Positions 12,019 to 24,430 of a DNA stretch of 64,000 nucleotides are shown here, piece by piece. The notes under the pieces were generated by a model. That model did not search any database and was not told where the DNA came from. It saw only the letters and a list, made by a program, of their open reading frames with translations. Source of the stretch: Flaccisagitta enflata (lineage: Eukaryota; Chaetognatha; Sagittoidea; Aphragmophora); NCBI GenBank assembly GCA_965153355.1, contig OZ231126.1:1612001-1676000 (forward strand), written 5' to 3'. Made by a program: the position numbers and the translations under genes. Positions within the stretch are counted from its first letter, which is position 1. Every line of letters begins with the position of its first letter.

Positions 12019-12475
12019 TCGCACACTCGCACTTTCGCACACTTGCACACTCGTTTAACTGCACACCCGCAAACTCGCAAAATCGCACACTCGACACTCG
12101 CGCTCTCTAACAAACTTGCACACTCGCACACTCCCAAACTTGCACACTTGCACACTCACTCACTTGCAAACTCCCACACTTGCACACTGGCTCACTCGCA
12201 AACTGGCTCACTTTCAAACTTGCTCACTCGCAAACTCGCTCACTCATAAACTCACTCACTCGCAAACTCGCAAACTCACTCAATTGCAAACTGGCACACT
12301 CGCTTACTCGCAAGCTGGCACACATGTTTACTCGCTTACTCGCTCACTCGCTCACTCGCAAAGCGGCACACTCGCTCACTTGCAAACTGGCGCACTCACT
12401 CGCAAACTTGCACACTCGCTCACTCGCACACTCACTCACTCGCACACTCGCTCACTCGCACACTTGCACACTCAT
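12019..12475. repeat. CACTCGCA-type short tandem array
   Basis: Degenerate 8-11 bp units of the form cactcgcaaa / cacactcgct. Several frames stay open across it because stop codons are rare in the unit. Confidence 0.9.
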
Positions 12476-12704
12476 TGTAGCATTTCCTTACTATGCATTA
12501 CTTTTCGTTGAATACGCCAACAAAGAGCAGAAAATAGACCAAAAAGGCCAATAAGGCCAAAGTGGTGCATATAAACGTCTCAGTTGATTTCCTCAAATTT
12601 GTATTTATTATGAACGCATTTGATATGACATTTGAAATTCTCCACACGCGCGGCTTCAGAATTCTCTCTCCCCTGTCTTTATGCCTTTCGATTACAACTA
12701 CTTG

Positions 12705-12843
<139 letters not shown>

Positions 12844-13559
12844 TTCACATAATTTTTTCCTTCATCTCCTCCTCATTTCTATTCGTATTTTATCTCTTCT
12901 TTGTGGTCCCCATTTTAGGTGCCTTTCTTTTTTTTTAAGGTTAAGCACTTTATTTTTGCATTAACTTCCTTCGAATATCTTAAAAAGACTTCCAAATCCG
13001 ACCTCCGGATTTCGCCATCATACCGTAATGTCTCACGTAGCTCCTTTACAAATTCATGGCACAAGGGCAGGTGCAGGGGCGAAGACGGCACACCAAGTGC
13101 AATCAAGCCGAGCATGTCATGACGGACCGACAGACCTACAAACTGATGGACAGACTATACAGCAATGGACGCCGGCTGTGGGGAGATACACCCATCTTCT
13201 TCATTTTTCCCCCTTCTCAACACCCCTTAGTAACAGAGACCCGCCATCTTCCGCGTTGCTTGGAAATATTTCTGACTCTTCTTCAATCTGCTTCACCTTT
13301 TCCTCCTTTTCTTCCTCTTCCATTAACTGCTCTTTCTCCTGCTCCTGCTCCTTCTTCTCCTTCTCCTTCTTCTCTTCCTGCCTCCGTAGTAACCAAGACG
13401 CTTCTTTTTCTCACCCTTCCAGCCTCCCGAGTCTATTTTCCCTTCCTTCTGCCATCTTTCTCCATTTGGTTCTTTCCTTCCTCCTTCCTTGTCTCGTTAT
13501 TTCCCCCCCATTTTCCCTTCTTTCTTACTCCTTAACAACGGATATTCCCACTTGACAAC

Positions 13560-13745
13560 GCCGTAGACGCCATTTTGCCGGCCGATTCGGTTTTTCCGAC
13601 GCCGACGACAGCCACCGGCCGACACCATATTTGGTCATAACAATACCGGCCAAGATGCCGGCCGGTTTCTGGCCGACGTTGACGCCATATTTGGTCATAA
13701 CAATACCGGCCGGGCACCGCATTTCCTCGCCGACGCTGACACCGA
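13560..13745. repeat. 60-bp duplication, GC-rich
   Basis: The phrase atatttggtcataacaatac followed by cggcc occurs twice, 60 bp apart (13627 and 13687), in a ccggccgac-rich setting unlike its AT-rich neighbours. Just two tandem copies. Confidence 0.6.
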
Positions 13746-13759
13746 CACCGACGCCGTAT

Positions 13760-14570
13760 CGTAATAAACTGGAATAATCTTGAGATGCGTCACAACTTTC
13801 TAAATCTACGCTAAGGCGAGAAAAGGGGAAGAGAACAGTCTCAGAGGCGAAAGACGGTCTGCATCTCCCTCAGCAATTCGGCAAGTGAATTATTCGCGTT
13901 GTTTGTGTTTATGAGGTGAACACGTACACATGAATCCCAAAAGGAAGTAGCCTAGTGAGTGAGCGAGCCTGTGATCGGAGCGGGGGAGGGCAGTCAGCGT
14001 AGTGAGTGAGCGGTGCAAGCGAACAAATGAGGCAAGCGACCGAGTGACCATTTCAAAATGCGATCGCCTGCGTGTAGAATCAGCCCCTTAGTGAGTATTT
14101 GTTAAGGTGTGATGATGGTAGAGGCAGTGGCACCAATGCAATCACCTACGCACAATTGCACATATGGCAAGAAAGAGAAGAAAAAGAACACTTTCCCATA
14201 CTAGTAGAAAGCCATACTGGAATGTCATCTGCCCTTTCGAGGTCTCTGCCAAGAAATTGGTAAAGGTCCGTACCTTGATGCTTATGAAATTAAAAACGTA
14301 CTTTGTCATTGTGTGTCTTCCATGACAAAGTTCATTTTTAATGTTATTTTCCACACTTGCAATCACTTTGAATGAAGATGCCCATAAAGTTTGAGTTAAA
14401 TGGTAAAGATATCCATGACGTTGCCAAGAAGCGAGCCTCACAGTTGTAAAAACTATTTAACGATGACTGGTTATCAAATGTTTGTCTTGAATGTTTACCC
14501 TTCTGTGAGGGGATAATGCAGACAGACGGCGATTAGCTTCTACAATATGGACCATCTTTTGCAAATAGTG
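13760..14570. other. Unassigned DNA
   Basis: No exon, RNA gene or named repeat recognised in this stretch. Confidence 0.35.
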
Positions 14571-14573
14571 TGT

Positions 14574-14574
<1 letters not shown>

Positions 14575-14638
<64 letters not shown>
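14575..14638. repeat. (GA)n microsatellite
   Basis: An uninterrupted GA run of about 64 bp. Confidence 0.97.
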
Positions 14639-14639
<1 letters not shown>

Positions 14640-14727
14640 AGACAAAGATGGTTTTCACAATATAGACCATCATCGGAGGAGGTATCTAAAGTACGAATTT
14701 CGTACTAGAGTTAGTAGCTCAAACACT

Positions 14728-14845
14728 CAAGGCCGAATCGGCCTTGAGTGGATTGGAAGCTCACTGCCCTCATTTCATGATTCGGCCTGTAGTGGAATGG
14801 AAAAAAACATTCCTCTTTGGTGATCGGCCTCGAGTGGATTGGGAA
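14728..14845. repeat. Hairpin family L, copy group 1
   Basis: CAAGGCCGA-a-TCGGCCTTG is followed by agtggattgg, then two more half-units ending agtggaatgg and agtggattggg. The pattern of a stem followed by AGTGG is shared with sites near 23.7, 35.8 and 36.3 kb. Confidence 0.55.
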
Positions 14846-14926
14846 AAAAGATTATAAAGGCAAAAAAAAGGGAGAAAAAAAACCTTTTTGCCTTGATAGC
14901 ATTCTCATTTTCATTTTTTTTCTTTC

Positions 14927-15060
<134 letters not shown>

Positions 15061-15102
15061 AATAATAACAAAATTTTCCCAAATTTTCGACAGCCCATGC
15101 CG

Positions 15103-15599
<497 letters not shown>

Positions 15600-15697
15600 A
15601 GAGAGCCAACCGGGCTCAGAGCCAGCAAAAAGTGAGAGCCCGATAGCAAAATAGAGAGCCTCGGGCTCGCGGGCTCGCTCTAAAAAAAGGCCTGCTC
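15600..15697. repeat. GC-rich dispersed repeat M, copy 1
   Basis: ccgggctcagagccagcaaa ... ctcgggctcgcgggctcgct ... aaggcctg. A close relative lies at 42530-42631 (with gggccc in place of ggctc) and a fragment at 40730-40798. The AGGCCTG end resembles the CAGGCCTG ends of the hAT-like elements here, so a worn hAT end is possible. Confidence 0.6.
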
Positions 15698-16124
15698 ATT
15701 GCCCTTAACTTGGAATATGTCAGAATATGGAAGGGAGAGGGGCAATGACCCTTAAGGGTTGAAGGGCTGACCGGTTGAGGTGTTGAAAAGTGATCATAAA
15801 ATTTTGTATTCCGTCCAATCTTGAGTGATTTCAAGGGACCAACAACTTATTGTCATGTGCTCGCGACTATATTGTTTGTTGTAACATAGAAATTAAACGC
15901 ATTCAGTAAAAAATTCATTCTTGGGGCCATTTTGAAGAATATTCAAAGCTCTTTGATTTGCTCATGGATAGCAAGTGGCTGTGACAATTCTGAATTGCAT
16001 TATAAAGATAAACGTTGAGGCAAAAATTGCCAATAGAAAAACAAACAATATTTGCCCTTTTTCAAATCGGTGATATTTTTCTTCAAACCTATGCCATTTC
16101 TAAATGAATAAAGCTTGGGGCTTC

Positions 16125-16260
16125 CTGGACATGAGGCTGGGATTTGAGCCTCAACATTGAGACTGGGATTTGGGTTTTGAGGCTGGGACTTGGACCTTGA
16201 GGCGGTGATTTAGTTCTCAAAACGGTGATTTGAGCATTGTGGCTGGAATTTGACTGAAGG
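16125..16260. repeat. 20-bp family F minisatellite, short block
   Basis: A few copies of the gaggctgggatttgagcctc unit, followed by a truncated core (gggcagcggccccaaagggcc) near 16350. Confidence 0.7.
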
Positions 16261-16457
16261 AATGAAAAACTAGTCATCCTAGGATCGCACATGGTCAGCG
16301 GTACTCGATGCCCTGCTTGGAGTGATCAGCTGCAGAAGTGGAGTGAGAGCAGGGCAGCGGCCCCAAAGGGCCGATGTCGTGTAGGGCACGGGTGAATTTC
16401 CAGACGTCCTGAGAAGGCATATTTGAGGCCATTGGGGCTATTTTCCATTTCATTCAA

Positions 16458-16458
<1 letters not shown>

Positions 16459-16521
<63 letters not shown>
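16459..16521. repeat. (GTT)n microsatellite, ~21 units
   Basis: A pure GTT run, directly continued by a polypyrimidine tract. Confidence 0.97.
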
Positions 16522-16573
16522 CTTTTTCTTCTTCTTTTTTTTTCTTCTTCTTCTTTTTCTTCTTCTTTTTTCT

Positions 16574-16605
<32 letters not shown>

Positions 16606-16945
16606 TTTCTTCTTCTTTTTTCTTTTTTTTCTTTTTCTTTTTCTTTTTCTTTTCTTTTTCTTTTTCTTTTTTTCTTCTTTTTCTTTTTCTTTTGCTTTTT
16701 GGGCAGCGGCCCCGAAGGGCTTTTTTCTTCTTCTTTTTTTTCTTTTTCTTTTTCTTTTTCTTTTTCTTTTTCTTTTTCTTTTTCTTTTTCTTTTTCTTTT
16801 TCTTTTTCTTTTTCTTTCTTCTTTTTCTTTTTCTTTTTCTTTTTCTTTTTCTTTTTCTTTTTCTTCTTTTTCTTTTTCTTCTTTTTTTCTTTTCTTTCTT
16901 TTTCTTCTTTTCTTTTCTTTTTTCTTTTTTTCTTTCTTTTTTTCT
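16522..16945. repeat. TTTTTC polypyrimidine tract
   Basis: About 420 bp of almost pure pyrimidine built from tttttc and ttcttc units, interrupted once near 16700 by gggcagcggccccgaagggc from the family F core. Long F-, L- and S-rich open frames are artefacts of this composition. Confidence 0.95.
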
Positions 16946-17039
16946 ACTTTTGGGCAGCAGCCGAAAAATTCAGCGGACAGCCTTTAACTCACACAGGAGA
17001 AATTTTCTCCTCCTCCTCCTTCTTCCATGCTAACTGTAT

Positions 17040-17520
17040 TGCCCCCCTCAAGGCTAATTTCTAGCCTCAAAGTAATCCAATCTAAGTGGCTCAGTCCCAG
17101 TCTCGAGGCTCAAATCAGCCTTGAGGCTCAAATCCCAGCTCAGGCTCGTCAACCTCGAGGGCTCCCGTCCAGCCTCAGGCTCAAATCCCAACCTCGAGGC
17201 TCAAATCCCAGCCTCAAGGAGCAAATCAGCCTCGGCTCAAATCCCAGCCTCAGCTCAAATCCCAGCCTTGAGCTCAAATCCCAGCCTCGAAGCTCAAATC
17301 CCAGCCTCGAAGCTCAAATCCCAATGTTGAAGATAAAATCCCATCCTTGAAGCTCAAATCCTAGCCTCCTGGCTCAAATCCCAGCCTCCAGGCCCTAATC
17401 CCAGCCTTGAGGCTCAAATAGAATCAGCATAGGTCATCGGCCCCTTCGGGGCCGCTGCCCCACTAACCACCTCACACCCAAATACACTCACATAGGGGCA
17501 ACGGGTACCGCTGACCATCT
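17040..17520. repeat. Family F minisatellite and core
   Basis: Tandem gaggctcaaatcccagcctc units to about 17420 are followed by the GC-rich core gcataggtcatcggcccctt with the CGGCCCC-ttc-GGGGCCG palindrome. The orientation of the array relative to the core is conserved with the 7.4-8.0 kb copy. Confidence 0.8.
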
Positions 17521-17535
17521 AACGCTTTTGCGACT

Positions 17536-17775
17536 ATTCTTTTTCTTTTTTCTACTTTTTCTTTTTCTTTTTTCTTCTTTTTCTTTTTCTTTTTTCTTCT
17601 TTTTCTTTTTCTTTTTCTTTTTCTTTTTCTTTCTTCTTTTTCCTTCTTCTTCTTATTCTTCTTCTTCTTATTCTTCTTCTTCTTCTTCTTCTTCTTCTTC
17701 TTCTTCTTTTTGTACTCTTTGCTTCTTTTTTTTCTTGTTTTTCTTTTTCTTTCTTCTTTTCTTCTTTTCTTTTTC
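17536..17775. repeat. Polypyrimidine TTTTTC/TTC tract
   Basis: About 240 bp of tttttc and ttc repeats directly upstream of a type A GTCC-core repeat. Confidence 0.95.
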
Positions 17776-17787
17776 TTTCTTGTTCTA

Positions 17788-18004
17788 TTTTTAGTTGCGG
17801 ACACGCAACTCTATAAAGGCTTTGTCCGTCCATCAGTCCCGTCCGTTGGTCCATGGTCCGTAGTCATCGAGTTGAAAAGTGGGAAAAACAAGCGTTTTTG
17901 ATACTTTTGTGTATTTTGAAGTATGGAGATGGTATGGGGTGTGGATAGAGAATTGGATGCCCCTGCCCACCGTCACTGCTGTGTGTGACCCCATAATCCC
18001 TTGT
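17788..18004 (+). repeat. GTCC-core repeat, type A
   Basis: 5' hairpin AGTTGCG-gaca-CGCAACT, then ctataaaggctttgtccgtc, a GTCC core, cgagttgaaaagtgggaaaa, a purine-rich spacer, and atgcccctgcccacc. Its 3' end is worn. It is sandwiched between two polypyrimidine tracts. Confidence 0.85.
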
Positions 18005-18065
18005 TCTTTTCTTCTTCTTCTTCTTCTTCTCCTTCTTCTTCTTCTTCTTCTTCTTCTTCTTTTTC

Positions 18066-18096
<31 letters not shown>

Positions 18097-18160
18097 TTTC
18101 TTTTTCTTTTTCTTTTTCTTCTTCTTCTTCTTCTTCTTCTTCTTCTTCTTCTTCAACTAC
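18005..18160. repeat. Polypyrimidine TTC/TTTTTC tract
   Basis: About 150 bp of ttc and tttttc units, degenerating to 18220. Confidence 0.95.
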
Positions 18161-18560
18161 TTCTTCTTTTTCTTCTTCGTTTTCATCTTTGTCTTCGCCT
18201 TCTTCTTCCTTCCTCACTCGTTCTTCTTTGTTCATGCCCTTCATTATCATTATTTTCATGACTTGAAATTACCAATCAAGAATCGTGTCCGTGCATCCCC
18301 TTTTACATTACAAATTAAAGCGACATATTTGTTACAGTTTGGAACGCAAAAGAAAGATCTTTAATTTGGACATTGTGTCGTTATCATCGTAAAATTGAGA
18401 GGTGCATGGTTAGAACGCAGAACGTCATTGTGTAGGGAAAATGTCAGTATCAAAACGAAAAAAAGTCTGTTTTCGTTTTTTTCCCCACCACCACCACCAA
18501 GTCGTGACTCGTGAACTGAACTGACAATGAAGGATGAAAAATAGTTCAGGAATTCTATCT

Positions 18561-18725
18561 TTTTAGTCGCGGACTAGCGACTCTATAAGAGGCTTTGTCC
18601 GTCCGTCAGTCCGTCGGTCCGTCGGTCCGTCCGTAGAGGTGATTGAGTTTGAAAGTGCGAAAACTTGTATTTCCGCTCCTGCCCACCCGTCCGCGACTGG
18701 TATTGGCCGTGTATCCGGTCTTGTT
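18561..18725 (+). repeat. GTCC-core repeat, type B
   Basis: 5' hairpin AGTCGCG-gacta-GCGACT, ctataagaggctttgtccgt, GTCC core, gctcctgcccacccgtcc, then ggccgtgtatccggtcttg. Just 16 bp downstream, a type C copy begins in the opposite orientation. Confidence 0.85.
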
Positions 18726-18740
18726 TCAACTTATGAATAC

Positions 18741-18918
18741 AAAACCTAGCGTGTGGGTGGGCGGGGGCTGTATTTGAGGTCAGTAGACCATTTGGGCAGG
18801 AGTAGTGAGGTCAAAGAATAAAAGACATAAATAAGTAAAAGTGTGACTGACCAACTGACAGACTGACAGACTGACAGTCAGATGGACGGACAGACAAAGC
18901 GTAACACACGTCTAAAAA
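18741..18918 (-). repeat. GTCC-core repeat, type C, 3' end truncated
   Basis: Minus-strand copy with the type C middle (gaccatttgggcaggagtag in the plus reading) and a core of gacagactgacag units. It lacks the terminal hairpin on the side facing the 18561 copy. Confidence 0.75.
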
Positions 18919-19078
18919 GAGAAAAAATCACGACTTTCAAATCTTGAAACATGAACAATTATTGGCTATGCAGAGATTATCTTTGATAACAGGAGTCTTT
19001 TGTGCTTGTACTGCTGTATGCTATTCTTTAGGTACACTGTCTTCCTTGTTATCATCATTATCATCGCTGTTTATTTAT

Positions 19079-19256
19079 GTTGTTGTTATCGTCGTCGTCG
19101 TCGTCATTGTTATTATTGTTATATCCCCGTCGTCATTGTGCCATCGTCGTTGTCATCAGCAAGCATTTATTGTCATCGTTATTCGTCTTCGTCGTCGTCA
19201 TCGTCGTTATTGTCGTCGTCATCATTGTCATTGTTATTATCGTCTTTATTGTATCA
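19079..19256. repeat. Degenerate GTC/ATT trinucleotide tract
   Basis: Mixed gtcgtc, attgtt and tcatcg trinucleotides. Confidence 0.85.
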
Positions 19257-19470
19257 TCAACCAGGAAGTCTACGGTTTGATAAGCATGAATCGGCATCTG
19301 ATTTTCAGAGAGGCCATGCGATCCACCACGTTACGCGTTAGGCCATGCCACTGGATTATTTTGTGTAAGACTCCTGTCGATGTCATGTCAAAGTGTTGTC
19401 TGCTTCAACCATAAGGGGAGCTTTATTTCAATCATGAACACACGCTAAGCTACATATGCTACGTCTGGGA

Positions 19471-19552
19471 GGGGAACGCAGACTGGGATCGATCCCGCGA
19501 CCTTCGAATCCGAAGGCAAGAGCCGTAACCACTCGGCCACCACGCGCCCCGC
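19471..19552 (-). ncRNA. tRNA-derived SINE-like head (Ser/Leu-type)
   Basis: On the minus strand the segment reads GGGGCGCG, then a strong A-box-like TGGCCGAGTGGTTACGGC, an arm CCTTC-loop-GAAGG, and a B-box-like GGGATCGATCCC. The promoter boxes are close to those of tRNA-Ser/Leu, but the acceptor stem does not pair properly and the anticodon loop is 6 nt, so this is not a working tRNA gene. About 45 bp downstream is an AATAAA. A SINE head is the best reading; a decayed tRNA gene is the alternative. Confidence 0.65.
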
Positions 19553-19553
19553 G

Positions 19554-19693
<140 letters not shown>

Positions 19694-19769
19694 CAACCCT
19701 TCAACCCTAGCTTGAATACTTTGCTAAATAGTCTTTTCTTACCAAAACCAGTCCATTTCTAAAACAAAC

Positions 19770-19945
19770 TTTTTGGGCAGCAGCTCTGAAGGGGTCGATG
19801 ACCTATGCTTTACACATAGGAAATATTTCCTTAAGGCTCATCTCCTAGCATCACCCCCTAAATCCCAGCCTGTTGGCGCAAATCACAATCTGTAGTATTT
19901 AATCCTTGCCTTAAGGCCAAAATCCCAGCCTCGAGGCCTTTTCCC
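19770..19945. repeat. Family F core and short minisatellite
   Basis: tttttgggcagcagctctga, tcgatgacctatgctttaca and aggaaatatttcctt are followed by a few cccagcctcgaggcc-type units, in the orientation opposite to the 7.9 kb copy. Confidence 0.65.
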
Positions 19946-20250
19946 AGTCGCGTGCACGCGACTCGACCACCCGCTTTGTCGGTCCGTCCGTCCGTCGGTC
20001 GATCCGTCCGTCGGTCGTCCGTCCGTCGTCGTCGGTCGTCACGCACTTTTTATGCTAACGTCAACTCTTAGGTCATTTAAGTCATTAAGACGTTACTCGT
20101 TGCTGGTGTTTGATCAATCTGGAAGTCATTTTAAATCATTTTAGTCATTTCAGGTGTACAAGATTATTTTTTATAGTTTTGGTTTTTTAGTCATTTTCAA
20201 ATTATTCTGACCATTTAAATTATTCTAGTCATTAAAATCATTAAGTCTCA
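19946..20250 (+). repeat. GTCC-core repeat, type D (3' end worn)
   Basis: A perfect 18-bp palindrome AGTCGCGTGCACGCGACT opens the element. A long GTCC/GTCG core and then a series of gtcattttaa-type units follow. The 3' module ggtgttggccttg seen in other type D copies is missing. Confidence 0.75.
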
Positions 20251-20299
20251 TTCTAAATCCTCTATCCAAATCTAAACCTCAGTGTTGCTTATTTGTTTT

Positions 20300-20860
20300 A
20301 ATGGCTTTCTGGCTACCTCCAAATAGTAATTCTATGTGCTCATAAAATAACTCATAGATTTTGTAGTTTTGCCTCTTACCAGTGATTAGGGAGTACAAGA
20401 ACGGGTCACCGTAACGAAATGAGCTTGCTACCCTTTTTTAGGCTCAGTAGACTCAAAATATTAGGGTTTGTACCAATTTGGGGGCTGTGCCTTGAAAAAA
20501 AAAAAAACCTAGAAGGCCAAAAACAAAAAAGCGACCATATTACGATATATTTATTGCGTTTTTGATGCAATATTAGTTTAGTAAAAATACATTGCAGACA
20601 GGACCTAACAAGGAATAAGGACTAGTTTAGCATCTGCCACATTCAATAATAACATTCTTCTCACTGCTGGAAAGCGGTTTATATCTCAATTGAATGCAAT
20701 TATGGCATATCTATGGCGTTTTAATTCAATTAGAACACCCTTAGTTTCTAAAATCACCCTCAGGGGCCCCTTAAAAAATCTAACAATTTTTTCTTCAATT
20801 TTGATAATTTGGGGGTGTTCTAGGTGGAAATTCAAAAAATGAGAGCCAATTGAGTTGGTC
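20300..20860. other. Unassigned AT-rich DNA
   Basis: No supported feature before the coding-like remnant. Confidence 0.3.
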
Positions 20861-20864
20861 TAGG

Positions 20865-21125
20865 TTACTGATCCGACAGAATGCCAAGAAGTGGCTCCAT
20901 CAAATGATAGCCAACAAGAACCTCTATAGTCATAATAAATTCATAATGAACTACAGAGGAAGGAAGCAGGGAGTGAAGGAGTTTGGCTATTTCATTTTGA
21001 CATTTTGTGTAAAGATCCAGATATGCCATAAGACTATCCTTCATTTCAAGGACTTTGAGGGATGCTTTGCATTGGCGACCAAAATTCATCAGCAATGCAT
21101 CATTTCTGCGTCCATTTCTTGGGAA
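20865..21125 (-). pseudogene. Coding-like remnant, unrecognised
   Basis: On the minus strand a frame of about 85 codons stays open with normal protein-like composition, ending at TGA-type stop near 20865. It includes a mixed helix-like stretch KCQNEIAKLLHSL and a hydrophobic-rich end VHYEFIMTIEVLVGYHLMEP. It does not consist of repeats, unlike nearly all other frames here. There is no convincing start codon or splice site. A transposon protein fragment is a reasonable guess, but no family is recognised. The plus strand is also open over much of this span, so chance is not excluded. Confidence 0.3.
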
Positions 21126-21179
21126 AAATTGATTTTTTTTAGCAATTCTTAGACTGGCAGGGCCCTTTCACTATTTCAG

Positions 21180-22775
21180 GAACACTAGTTTTAGATATAA
21201 AAAATAACTAAAGAAAAAAGTAAAAACATTTTTTTGTAAAATAATATATAGCAAAAACGTCAAAAATCATAGAAAAATCAGTTTTTTAAGCGATCCCAGG
21301 GTTTTTTTTCAACCGATCAAGCTGAAAAAAGTTTTTAACATCTTATCTAAGCCCTACTCACATGCTTATTGGGTAGCAAGAGTGATATTTTGAAAAAAAA
21401 GTGATTTTCTCCTGAATCTCGTACTAAGACTAAGCACTGGAAGAGAGTGTGTTTCTCCTGAATCTCGTACTCCCGAAAGGCAAAACCACGTCAGAGATGT
21501 GCCATTTATTTTAGCATGGTTCAGTCATAGCTATCTCCATGTCAAATTTCATCATGCTGAGCGCATTTACTCTCATGTCAATCTTTTAATTTTCTAGCTA
21601 ATTATAAAGTTGGACATTACTATATTATATAAGGTGAGCCTTTGGGCTCCTGGTGTTGTCAGGATTACCTGTATCACCAGTAATGAACATTAAAGTCTAT
21701 CTTACATTATCTTAATCAGTTAAAAACAATCAGCAAACAAGAAAAATCAATCCTGTTTATAAATGTAATGAACAAAAGTGATGAGTGTGCTGAACAGTGG
21801 GGCCTAATCCAGAGTCCTCATCATCTAGTCTTGTGTAAAAATATGCCTTATATTCATTATAGCATTGATGTGGCCATGAACCTTTATTTATCTTCAACCA
21901 ATTTACTTATGGGCAGAACATGCATTGCCATGATATCTCAACACTTTGCGACTATAACACCACATCTATCATCACAAACAGACATGGATGATTAAGCTCT
22001 CAGAAAAGTCATCATCCATGACAAAAAATCGTGAAGTTCATATCTCTATCTGTCTGATGTAACTTCTTGATGCATTCGTTTATGTTTATCATAACATGAT
22101 CACTCAGCTGGTTAAACCATCACAATGTATTCTTTTAAAGTTAGTAGAAAGCCTGATGCGGCACAACGGGCAGGCCACAGGTACAAATCAATGTTAATGT
22201 TCATGTGTAAAAATTTCACGATCATGTGATTCTCAGTGTCATACTTTTTAAATCAAGGAAAAGTGCTGTGTAAAAACATAAAATACGACAACGTGGCCTT
22301 ACTAGCGAATATCAACTCTGTTGGCAATATCTAGTCAGTCGTCATTGAATTCCTCTCTGTCAGTATATTGGAATCTGCCCACATCAGTCCGCAACATTTT
22401 TGAATTGAGAAAATACTCACTCTCTAATATTCAATATCACTCTCTGTATTCAATCATTAAATAGTTATATCCTCAAGTGGCAACAGGCTTATTACAGTAA
22501 TGACGTGCTTTAGTACTGTGCAAAAGTGTAAATGCCTAAAATTTTGTTTTTCTTTATCACCACTGATTTCTTCCTCTCTAGTGCTGATTTTGTGAGAAGT
22601 GTTAGAGTAGAAATTGGGTGAGGTACCATTTATACAACTAGGTATCTGCAGTGTCTAACACATCTACCCTGACTTTCTATCAGCCTCTACTAAATTAGCC
22701 TTCTCCCCAATAAAGATGGGAATCACCACTATCTCCTCCGTTCACCACTGCCGTGTGCCTCATAATCGAACTGCA
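21180..22775. other. Unassigned AT-rich DNA
   Basis: Unique-looking sequence. A 75-codon frame at 21768-21995 has no recognisable domain. Nothing else supported. Confidence 0.35.
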
Positions 22776-22776
22776 A

Positions 22777-22779
<3 letters not shown>

Positions 22780-22871
<92 letters not shown>
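22780..22871. repeat. (CA)n microsatellite, ~45 units
   Basis: A pure CA run of about 90 bp. Confidence 0.97.
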
Positions 22872-22875
<4 letters not shown>

Positions 22876-23029
22876 CACACAAATTGAAAGTGGCGGAGCT
22901 TTCAGAGGAGGAAAAAATGTTATTTTGTACTCAAAATTTACTGTACATATCACAATGATGTTCTGCCGAAATCTTTTAGCGTGCTGTGACTCTACACCCC
23001 ACTATGAGTCAGTGGTAATTCATAGGGCA

Positions 23030-23330
23030 AGTTTGAGTCTCAAGATTAGGATATGAGCCTTGAGGAGTTGAGATTTGAGCCTTGAGGTTGAATCTAGGCT
23101 TCAGTTGAATTTGAGCATCGGAAGGCTAGAGATTTGGGCCTTGAGGCTAAAATGTGGGCCTTGAGACTATGATTTGAGCCTCATGGTTGGGATTTTAGCC
23201 TCAAGGCTAGAATATGAGCTTCAAAGGGGGTGGACGGAGAAGGAGGAGAAGGATAAGAAGGAGGAGAAATTTCTCCTGTGTGAAAGCATAGGTCTTCGGC
23301 CCCTTCGGGGCCGCTGCCCAAAAAGGATAA
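23030..23330. repeat. Family F minisatellite and core
   Basis: Degenerate 20-bp gatttgagccttgaggctga units are followed by gggggtggacggagaagg, aaatttctcctgtgtgaaag, and the CGGCCCC-ttc-GGGGCCG palindrome, same order as at 7.4-8.0 kb. Confidence 0.8.
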
Positions 23331-23593
23331 CTCAAGCATTTGGGCATCGAAACAGGTAAGATGAGAGGATCAGGTGGGACATTTAAAAATTCGTTGCCTC
23401 TGCCTCTCTCTCTTTCGTTCTTTTTGGCCACTCGATCGTAGTCCAATGGGCAAAAATTAGCATCGCCAATCAATGGTCAAATCTTGTGTATGCAATTCAG
23501 TACGTTGCTTTGTAACACGACCACAACTGGGGACAATAACTCACCTTTTTCTCAAGTCTTTGTTGAGGAAAGGATATTCCGCAGTCAGGAGAA

Positions 23594-23596
<3 letters not shown>

Positions 23597-23645
<49 letters not shown>
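23597..23645. repeat. (GA)n microsatellite
   Basis: A GA run of about 48 bp. Confidence 0.95.
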
Positions 23646-23647
<2 letters not shown>

Positions 23648-23684
23648 AGAAGATACCCCACTCCAGTCCGATCTGCTGTAATTG

Positions 23685-23815
23685 GGAGAACCACTCTAGA
23701 CCGAATGGGTAGTTGAGTTACCAAACCACTCAAGTCCGATTCTGACATGAGTGGATAGAGACTTTACTGGCCTCATTCTGAGAATTGGAATCGGACTAGA
23801 GTGGTTCCCCCATTT
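23685..23815. repeat. Hairpin family L, copy group 2
   Basis: AACCACTCAAGTCCGATTC near 23723 is mirrored by GAATCGGACTAGAGTGGTT ending near 23807. An additional half-unit ccactctagaccga lies at 23690. The arms are 19 bp with two mismatches. Confidence 0.6.
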
Positions 23816-24199
23816 TTACATTCATGGCGAAAAAGAAAAAGGTTCTCCATAACTCTTTACAAAAGGAGAAATCAAGTTTTTGACCAAGTGATGCAGGCGC
23901 TTGTTTTACCGCTCCCCCTTCCCCCTTTAGAAATGTCTAAAGAGAAAAGAAAAACGAGAGGGAAAAAATTGTAAATGGAAAAAATCAAACAAAAAATGAT
24001 GAAATATAAAGTGGTTTCATTTTGCCAGTGGCGCCGCCTGCAGAACAGAGTAGCAGCTTTTTTGAACTGCAGTCTAACATCGGGATGGAGCTGAGTAAAG
24101 AGACGCAAATATATTGTATATTGAATAAGTATTTGATAATGGAAAATTAGAATTGATAAAACAGTATAAAGGCTTTAAAGGTGTCTCAAAAAGAAATTG

Positions 24200-24430
24200 C
24201 TTTTCACTGTGAAATGATCAAGGGTATTTCATCTTCTGTCTCAAGTGAGTGAGATCCAACTCACAGTGAAAATATCTTTCACTGTGCAGTGATCAATAGC
24301 ATCAAGGATAATACAGACAAGGATATAACATCTACTGTCTCTGACAAGTGTGATCTATCCCACAGTGAAATCCTCTTTCACTGTGCAGCAATCAAAGGCA
24401 AGCAGGATATTTCATCTCCTGTTTTGTCCG
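24200..24430. repeat. Three-copy tandem repeat, 75-99 bp
   Basis: The unit carries tttcactgtgcagtgatcaa, a catctactgtctc segment and cacagtgaaa. Copies start near 24203, 24277 and 24376. The unit ends are inverted (TTTCACTGTG/CACAGTGAAA), so each unit could fold. Confidence 0.6.

Noticed and set aside
12019-12475. Possible T/H/S-rich protein frame (131 codons)
   Set aside because: Translation of a degenerate CACTCGCA array.
16423-17064. 213-codon F/V/L-rich frame
   Set aside because: It is a (GTT)n plus TTTTTC polypyrimidine tract; composition alone keeps it open.
19471-19552. Functional tRNA-Ser/Leu gene
   Set aside because: Acceptor stem does not pair and the anticodon loop has six bases; kept only as a SINE-like head.
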